DNA of 8,113 bases from assembly GCA_964472715.1 (NCBI GenBank), contig CAYYMT010000147.1, positions 1-8,113 on the forward strand. Reading direction: 5' to 3'. Every line of letters begins with the position of its first letter. Position 1 is the stretch's first letter. Both the position numbers and the translations under genes were made by a program. Positions 4,527-8,113 of this stretch are shown piece by piece. This DNA is from JAFGTP01 sp964472715 (GTDB taxonomy: Bacteria > Fidelibacterota > UBA2242 > JAFGTP01). A model generated the notes under the pieces. The model ran no database searches, was not told the origin of the DNA, and saw only the letters and a list, made by a program, of their open reading frames with translations.

Positions 4527-6650
4527 ATGTTTCAGAAAGTATTTTTAGTCTTCGTTTTTGTAATGGCAGGCCTTGCCTATTCTTCAGATTCATTAACCGT
4601 ATCAGGCAGAGTTGTTGACCAGGAAGGATCGGGTGTTGTAAACGCAAAAATAATGACAGAGGAAAATGTGGCAACAATTACTGACCTTAACGGTGATTTC
4701 GAAATAAAAATATCGAAAAATTATTTACCGGTTGATAATCCTGACGTTATACCGGAAAGTTATAAAAATTTTAAAATAAAAATATTCAATCTCGTGGGGC
4801 AAAAGGTTTTTGAAAATGAGTATCAAAATCAAACCATAAATACTTTTTCATGGGATGGAAAGAATAACAGCGGGAACCTGCTCAGCTCGGGGCTTTATTT
4901 TCCAATTTTAGAAATTAATAATAAAATCCTATCAAAAAGTAAGGTTACGATCGTGGGTGATAAAATAATAAATAAAACACCTTTCGTAAACTTTGAAAAG
5001 ATGTCTCATAGTACACCAAAACTTGCAAAATCAGCCAGTACTCACGCCGCCAAATTTGACATAATTGGAGAAAATTTTACAAATATTACAGATACAGTTT
5101 TATATATTTCTGATCATGATAATGATGACCGGGGGGAAGTGGATGATATTGTGCTCCGGACTTTTGAAATAGATTACATAACAGACATCGATGGCAATCT
5201 CTATAAAACTGTAAAAATCGGTAATCAATGGTGGATGGCGGAAAATTTGAAAGTGACCCGTTACCGCAATGGTGATGCAATTGATGATTGCTGGGCTTAT
5301 GACGATGATGAGAACAATGTTCTTCATTATGGAAGATTATATTCATGGAATGCGGTTTCAGACAGTTGCGATATCGCCCCTGAAGGCTGGCATGTGCCAA
5401 TCGATGAAGAATGGGAAGAACTGGCGCAGTATATCAGCGATGATAATGGCGGTTACGGCAAAAATGGTGATAACTGGGATGGTGCCGGAATTCATTTAAA
5501 AGCCACTACCGGGTGGAATTCCGGTGGAAACGGTACTGATGATTATGGTTTTTCGGGATTGCCGGCAGGTTCCCGCAGCACCAATGGCCAATACGCTTAT
5601 ATTGGGAATTATGCATATTTTTGGTCCGTTTCAGAAAGCAGCTGGTTAGGCGCATGGGGCAGGAGCCTGCTCTACCATAACGCTACATACAACCGGGGAG
5701 ACCATAGTAAGGGATACGGATTTTCCGTGCGCTGTGTAAAAGATGAGACAGCCCCGGAAAACACAGCGCCGGAAGCCTCTTTTACCGTCACACCAACAGC
5801 CGGGACAGTAGATACAGTTTTTACCTTTGACGCTTCAGGAAGCAGCGACGCGGAAGATGATTCCGCAGATTTACAGGTACGCTGGGATTTTGATAGTGAT
5901 AATACCTGGGATACAGACTATTCAACAACCAGGACCATCACTCATCAATTTACATCAGCCGGAACTTATATTGTAACACTTGAGGTATTGGATACAGATG
6001 GCGCTACTGATACAGCAACAGATACGATTACAGTTGAAGAGAGTTCTGTTGAAACCGGCACAGTCACCGACATTGACGGCAATGTCTATAAAACCGTCAG
6101 GATCGGCGACCAGTGGTGGATGGCGGAGAACCTGAAAGTGACTCATTATCGTAATGGAGAATCTATATCAGATTGCTGGGCCTACGACGATGATGAAAGT
6201 AATGTAGAAACCTATGGCCGGCTTTATTCATGGTATGAAGTGAATAAGCATGTTTCAGAAGGCGATGAAGGCTATAACATAGCTCCAGAAGGCTGGCATG
6301 TACCAACCGATGAAGAATGGGAAGAATTAGCTCAATTTATAGATGATCAGAACGGATATAATAATAGCGGAGATGTCTGGTATGATGTAGGAACCCATTT
6401 AAAAGCTACTTCAGGGTGGAATTCAGATGGCAATGGCACGGACGACTATGGCTTTGCCGGGTTGCCGGCAGGTTGGCGTACTTCTGGTTATTACTATGGT
6501 ATAGGTACCTACACTTACTTCTGGTCCGCTACAGAGTACAGTAGTGATTACGCATGGTACCGTACGCTGACCTACAATTATACTACTTTTAACCGATACT
6601 ACGACAGCAAGTCGCAAAGCGGTTATTCGGTTCGCTGCGTGAAGGATTAA
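4527..6650 (+). CDS. Secreted protein with two FISUMP domains around a PKD domain
   Basis: A 707-residue exported protein. Residues 1-19 are a signal peptide (FQKVFLVFVFVMAGLAYSS). At about 22-62 is a carboxypeptidase-regulatory-like beta domain (SLTVSGRVVDQEGSGVVNAK ... TDLNGDFEIKI). Residues 82-144 resemble a FlgD-like or type IX sorting domain (IKIFNLVGQKVFENEY, WDGKNNSGNLLSSGLYF), an odd position for a module usually found at the C-terminus. FISUMP domain 1 spans about 219-406, a PKD domain about 412-504 (FTFDASGSSDAEDD, WDFDSD, HQFTSAGTYIVTLEV), and FISUMP domain 2 about 515-707. Both FISUMP copies share GxQWWMAENLKVTxYRNG, CWAYDDDE, IAPEGWHVP, GTDDYGF and end SVRCVKD; the paired Cys (255/403 and 550/703) may form disulfides. 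The family is cell-surface associated with no proven biochemical role. The copies differ at many synonymous sites, so the duplication is not recent. Confidence 0.93.
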   Translation: MFQKVFLVFVFVMAGLAYSSDSLTVSGRVVDQEGSGVVNAKIMTEENVATITDLNGDFEIKISKNYLPVDNPDVIPESYKNFKIKIFNLVGQKVFENEYQNQTINTFSWDGKNNSGNLLSSGLYFPILEINNKILSKSKVTIVGDKIINKTPFVNFEKMSHSTPKLAKSASTHAAKFDIIGENFTNITDTVLYISDHDNDDRGEVDDIVLRTFEIDYITDIDGNLYKTVKIGNQWWMAENLKVTRYRNGDAIDDCWAYDDDENNVLHYGRLYSWNAVSDSCDIAPEGWHVPIDEEWEELAQYISDDNGGYGKNGDNWDGAGIHLKATTGWNSGGNGTDDYGFSGLPAGSRSTNGQYAYIGNYAYFWSVSESSWLGAWGRSLLYHNATYNRGDHSKGYGFSVRCVKDETAPENTAPEASFTVTPTAGTVDTVFTFDASGSSDAEDDSADLQVRWDFDSDNTWDTDYSTTRTITHQFTSAGTYIVTLEVLDTDGATDTATDTITVEESSVETGTVTDIDGNVYKTVRIGDQWWMAENLKVTHYRNGESISDCWAYDDDESNVETYGRLYSWYEVNKHVSEGDEGYNIAPEGWHVPTDEEWEELAQFIDDQNGYNNSGDVWYDVGTHLKATSGWNSDGNGTDDYGFAGLPAGWRTSGYYYGIGTYTYFWSATEYSSDYAWYRTLTYNYTTFNRYYDSKSQSGYSVRCVKD

Positions 6651-6756
6651 GTATATCAAAAAGATTCTGTGAGAATCCTGACGGAATTGTGAGATTGCTG
6701 ACTTTTTGTGTATTATCAATTCTTCGGAAGGTTTCACCAATACTTAAGGCGGTGCC

Positions 6757-6810
6757 GAACCAACCATTGCGAAGGCCGCTGACCATTCGCAAGGTTTCCA
6801 GGATGTTGCC
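6757..6810 (+). repeat. REP-like 54-bp unit, apparently inserted
   Basis: It matches 3471-3524 at 44 of 54 positions, and its core is ACCATTGCGAAGG ... ACCATTCGCAAGGT (TTGCGAA/TTCGCAA stem). It is flanked on the left by ACTTAAGGCGGTGCC, which is also present at 7901-7915 where no such unit follows. The unit ends GTTGCC, close to the GGTGCC just before it, as if a short target had been duplicated. Confidence 0.6.
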
Positions 6811-6817
6811 GGGGCGG

Positions 6818-6851
6818 GACATAATCACCACCCTTCCGAAGATTATCCTGA
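6818..6851 (+). repeat. GACATAA ... ATTATCCTGA repeat (copy C)
   Basis: GACATAATCACC, a variable stretch and then GAAGATTATCCTGAC align with copies A and B, but less closely than those two align with each other. Confidence 0.5.
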
Positions 6852-6879
6852 CGGTCAAAACTGAGGGAAATTGGTATAC

Positions 6880-6963
6880 ATATCAAATTTTTTTGTCGGA
6901 AAATCTAATAAAAATCAATTTGATATAAAGTTTGATTAAACTGAATTAATCATATAGATTAAT
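6880..6963 (+). promoter_or_regulatory. A+T-rich leader with alternative inverted repeats before the lipoprotein gene
   Basis: ATATCAAATT (6880-6889) and AATTTGATAT (6917-6926) form a perfect 10-bp inverted repeat with a 27-base spacer. After it, GATTAA (6934-6939) can pair with TTAATC (6946-6951), which can instead pair with GATTAA (6957-6962) as part of a 7-bp ATTAATC/GATTAAT stem. An operator or an attenuator-like switch is possible, but the stems are A+T-rich and weak. Confidence 0.3.
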
Positions 6964-6981
6964 TACTGTAACTTAAATTGA

Positions 6982-6988
6982 GGGAGGA
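6982..6988 (+). promoter_or_regulatory. Ribosome-binding site that fixes the lipoprotein start
   Basis: GGGAGGA lies 4 bases before the ATG at 6993. The frame is open five codons further, to a TTG at 6978, but that start would overlap the ribosome site and spoil the signal peptide. Confidence 0.8.
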
Positions 6989-6992
6989 ACCG

Positions 6993-7775
6993 ATGAAAAA
7001 ATTAACAATTCTCATGACTTTTTTTGTGCTTTTAAGTAGCTGCTATCAGGTTACTGACGCATTAATCGATGGTGCTATCAGCGGCGCCGGCCGGGCTGTC
7101 AGTGAGCGTGCAGCCAATGCCGTTTATAAAAAACTGGCTCCTAAAGAAAAATTACCGGCCCCTTCAACAATGGCCTGGAATCAATATATGGTTGCCCAGG
7201 CGCAGATTATATTCAGTTATACCTTTGCACCGGGTGGACTATGGGTTTCAAAAAATACCTTTGACCCCGGTGAATATACAAAATTCAGAATGACTGAGGA
7301 TGGCGAGAATAACATTATAATTGAGAGAGCCTATTTAAAGAAACTGGAAAATGGTAATCAGTGGTGGCGAAGCGCCTGGGAAGAGGGAGAGGATAAGTGG
7401 ATTTATGAAGCGCTTATCTCGGCCGATGATGGTCAACTGCTTAGATTACGTGCCCGGGATGTCGATGGCAATGAAGGCGAAATTCCTGTCACTGACCAGA
7501 CAATTACTATCTCGCCTACTACCCTGTCAGAAGAAAGTATAGAAGGAGCAACTATTGACGCTGAAACCATTGAATCACCAGCCGGCACCTTTCAAACTGA
7601 CCATGTTCAGTATATGGCCGTTGATACTGATGGCGCAATTGACTGGTGGATCAGTGATGAAGTTCCGGGCGGCGTTGTCAAATATCAGTTGACCGATAAA
7701 GATGATGAGATAGTCTGGACAAATATATTGATAGAAAAAGGGTCAGATGCAACAACAATATTGAATTCATTTTAG
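6993..7775 (+). CDS. Putative lipoprotein, family not recognised
   Basis: A 260-residue protein starting with a lipoprotein signal, MKKLTILMTFFVLLSSC. The lipobox LSSC puts the only cysteine of the protein at residue 17; Tyr rather than Asp follows, which fits outer-membrane sorting if the E. coli rule applies. After the anchor come a short amphipathic A/G-rich segment (about 21-45) and a Trp-rich, acidic beta-type body: residues 69-150 include FSYTFAPGGLWVSKNTFDPG and GNQWWRSAWEEGEDKW, and 195-248 include SPAGTFQTDHVQYMAVDTDG and DEVPGGVVKYQL. The last segment recalls the TF-x-x-x-HV ... VPGGVVK pattern of DUF3108/LolA-like periplasmic beta-barrel proteins, but this is a resemblance only. 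It lies 342 bases after the FISUMP gene on the same strand with repeats and its own leader between, so separate transcription is likely. Confidence 0.85.
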   Translation: MKKLTILMTFFVLLSSCYQVTDALIDGAISGAGRAVSERAANAVYKKLAPKEKLPAPSTMAWNQYMVAQAQIIFSYTFAPGGLWVSKNTFDPGEYTKFRMTEDGENNIIIERAYLKKLENGNQWWRSAWEEGEDKWIYEALISADDGQLLRLRARDVDGNEGEIPVTDQTITISPTTLSEESIEGATIDAETIESPAGTFQTDHVQYMAVDTDGAIDWWISDEVPGGVVKYQLTDKDDEIVWTNILIEKGSDATTILNSF

Positions 7776-7900
7776 TATATTGGTTTTCACTAATTGGATT
7801 ATTATTCTGCTTAAGAACTCGTGTGACTATTGATAAAAGCCTTGAGTTAAGTTCAAAATCAGGAATATAAAACCGAGAGGACAATATCAATCTGAACCTG
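7776..7900. other. Spacer after the lipoprotein gene
   Basis: A+T-rich DNA with no gene. GAACTC (7816-7821) and GAGTT (7854-7858) could form a weak bulged stem, too poor to call a terminator. Confidence 0.4.
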
Positions 7901-7954
7901 ACTTAAGGCGGTGCCAGGGCAACGACATAACTCATAGGCACCAGAAAATTATCC
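7901..7954 (+). repeat. GGTGCC-GACATAACTCAT repeat (copy B, without the 54-bp unit)
   Basis: It begins ACTTAAGGCGGTGCC (15 bases identical to 6742-6756) and continues directly into GACATAACTCAT, GGCACC and AAAATTATCCTG, the last parts closely matching copy A at 4183-4214. GGTGCC (7910-7915) and GGCACC (7937-7942) are inverted. It looks like the empty form of the locus at 6742-6851. Confidence 0.6.
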
Positions 7955-7957
7955 TGA

Positions 7958-8113
7958 AGCTATGAACTCCATCTCCCGGCAGGACTGGGAGAAATTATTC
8001 ACCTTCATTGTGACCGGATTGAAACCACTGACCGGTTCGGCGACGGAATTTTGATGACGCATTTTGAGGATGGATTGGTGGTGAGGGTGTTGAAATCGAT
8101 GAGGGAAGAAATA
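7958..8113 (+). other. Doubtful open frame running off the right edge
   Basis: After a TGA at 7955-7957 a plus-strand frame stays open for 52 codons to the edge. It reads protein-like near the end, with IHLHCDRIETTDRFGDGILM followed by THFEDGLVVRVLKSM. An ATG at 8054 is the first Met in this frame and has no clear ribosome site. A second frame nearby reads PENYPEAMNSISRQDWEKLF before stopping at 8053. The region may hold the decayed remains of a gene or the start of one beyond the edge. I do not recognise a family. Confidence 0.2.

Larger units (their letters stand above)
6651..6992. other. Repeat-filled spacer between the FISUMP and lipoprotein genes
   Basis: It starts with a 6-bp hairpin, GATTCT-GTG-AGAATC (6663-6677), not followed by a T-run and so only a doubtful terminator. 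ATCCTGACGG occurs at both 6675-6684 and 6845-6854. Between them lie ACTTAAGGCGGTGCC, the 54-bp REP-like unit and a GACATAA repeat. The last 110 bases are the A+T-rich leader of the lipoprotein gene. The plus-strand frame at 6689-6928 and the minus-strand frames here run through these repeats and do not look like proteins. Confidence 0.55.

Noticed and set aside
6689..6928. 79-codon plus-strand frame and overlapping minus-strand frames
   Set aside because: They consist almost wholly of the REP-like unit, the GACATAA repeat and A+T-rich leader.
1..8113. tRNA or rRNA genes
   Set aside because: I saw no T-loop GGTTCGA-type core with a matching acceptor stem and no rRNA-like stretch on either strand.

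Overview
The window looks like chromosomal DNA from an uncultured-type bacterium of the FCB superphylum (Marinimicrobia, Calditrichota, Fibrobacterota, Cloacimonadota or Bacteroidota relatives). The reasons are a protein with two FISUMP domains (named for Fibrobacter succinogenes), a GxxExxY protein, very A+T-rich spacers against moderate-GC genes, and many short palindromic dispersed repeats. The phylum cannot be fixed from this sequence alone.

The left half (1-3330) is read on the minus strand. Reading along that strand, it holds a GIY-YIG protein, a 45-residue two-helix membrane protein coupled to it by an ATGA overlap, and then the three subunits of a xanthine dehydrogenase/CO dehydrogenase-type molybdenum hydroxylase: FAD subunit, [2Fe-2S] subunit (again ATGA-overlapped) and molybdopterin subunit, the last cut by the left edge. 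Electrons would pass from the Mo site through two [2Fe-2S] clusters to FAD; the substrate cannot be told. The operon is split between the FeS and Mo genes by about 870 bp. That spacer holds a GxxExxY gene between 45-bp direct repeats, a 129-bp MITE-like element and two hairpins, and it is bounded by a perfect 12-bp inverted repeat (629-640 / 1481-1492). This is the most striking structure in the window.

The middle (3331-4526) has no convincing gene. It is a repeat field: an inverted pair of REP-like units, a solo copy of the MITE end, a 240-bp nested inverted repeat and a hairpin-forming repeat related to two others further right.

The right half is read on the plus strand. It encodes a 707-residue secreted protein (regulatory-like beta domain, sorting-domain-like segment, FISUMP, PKD, FISUMP), then a repeat-filled spacer, a 260-residue lipoprotein, and a repeat-bearing tail with a doubtful open frame at the right edge. 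Comparing the repeat loci suggests that a 54-bp unit is inserted at one site (6757-6810) and absent from a related one (7901-7954).
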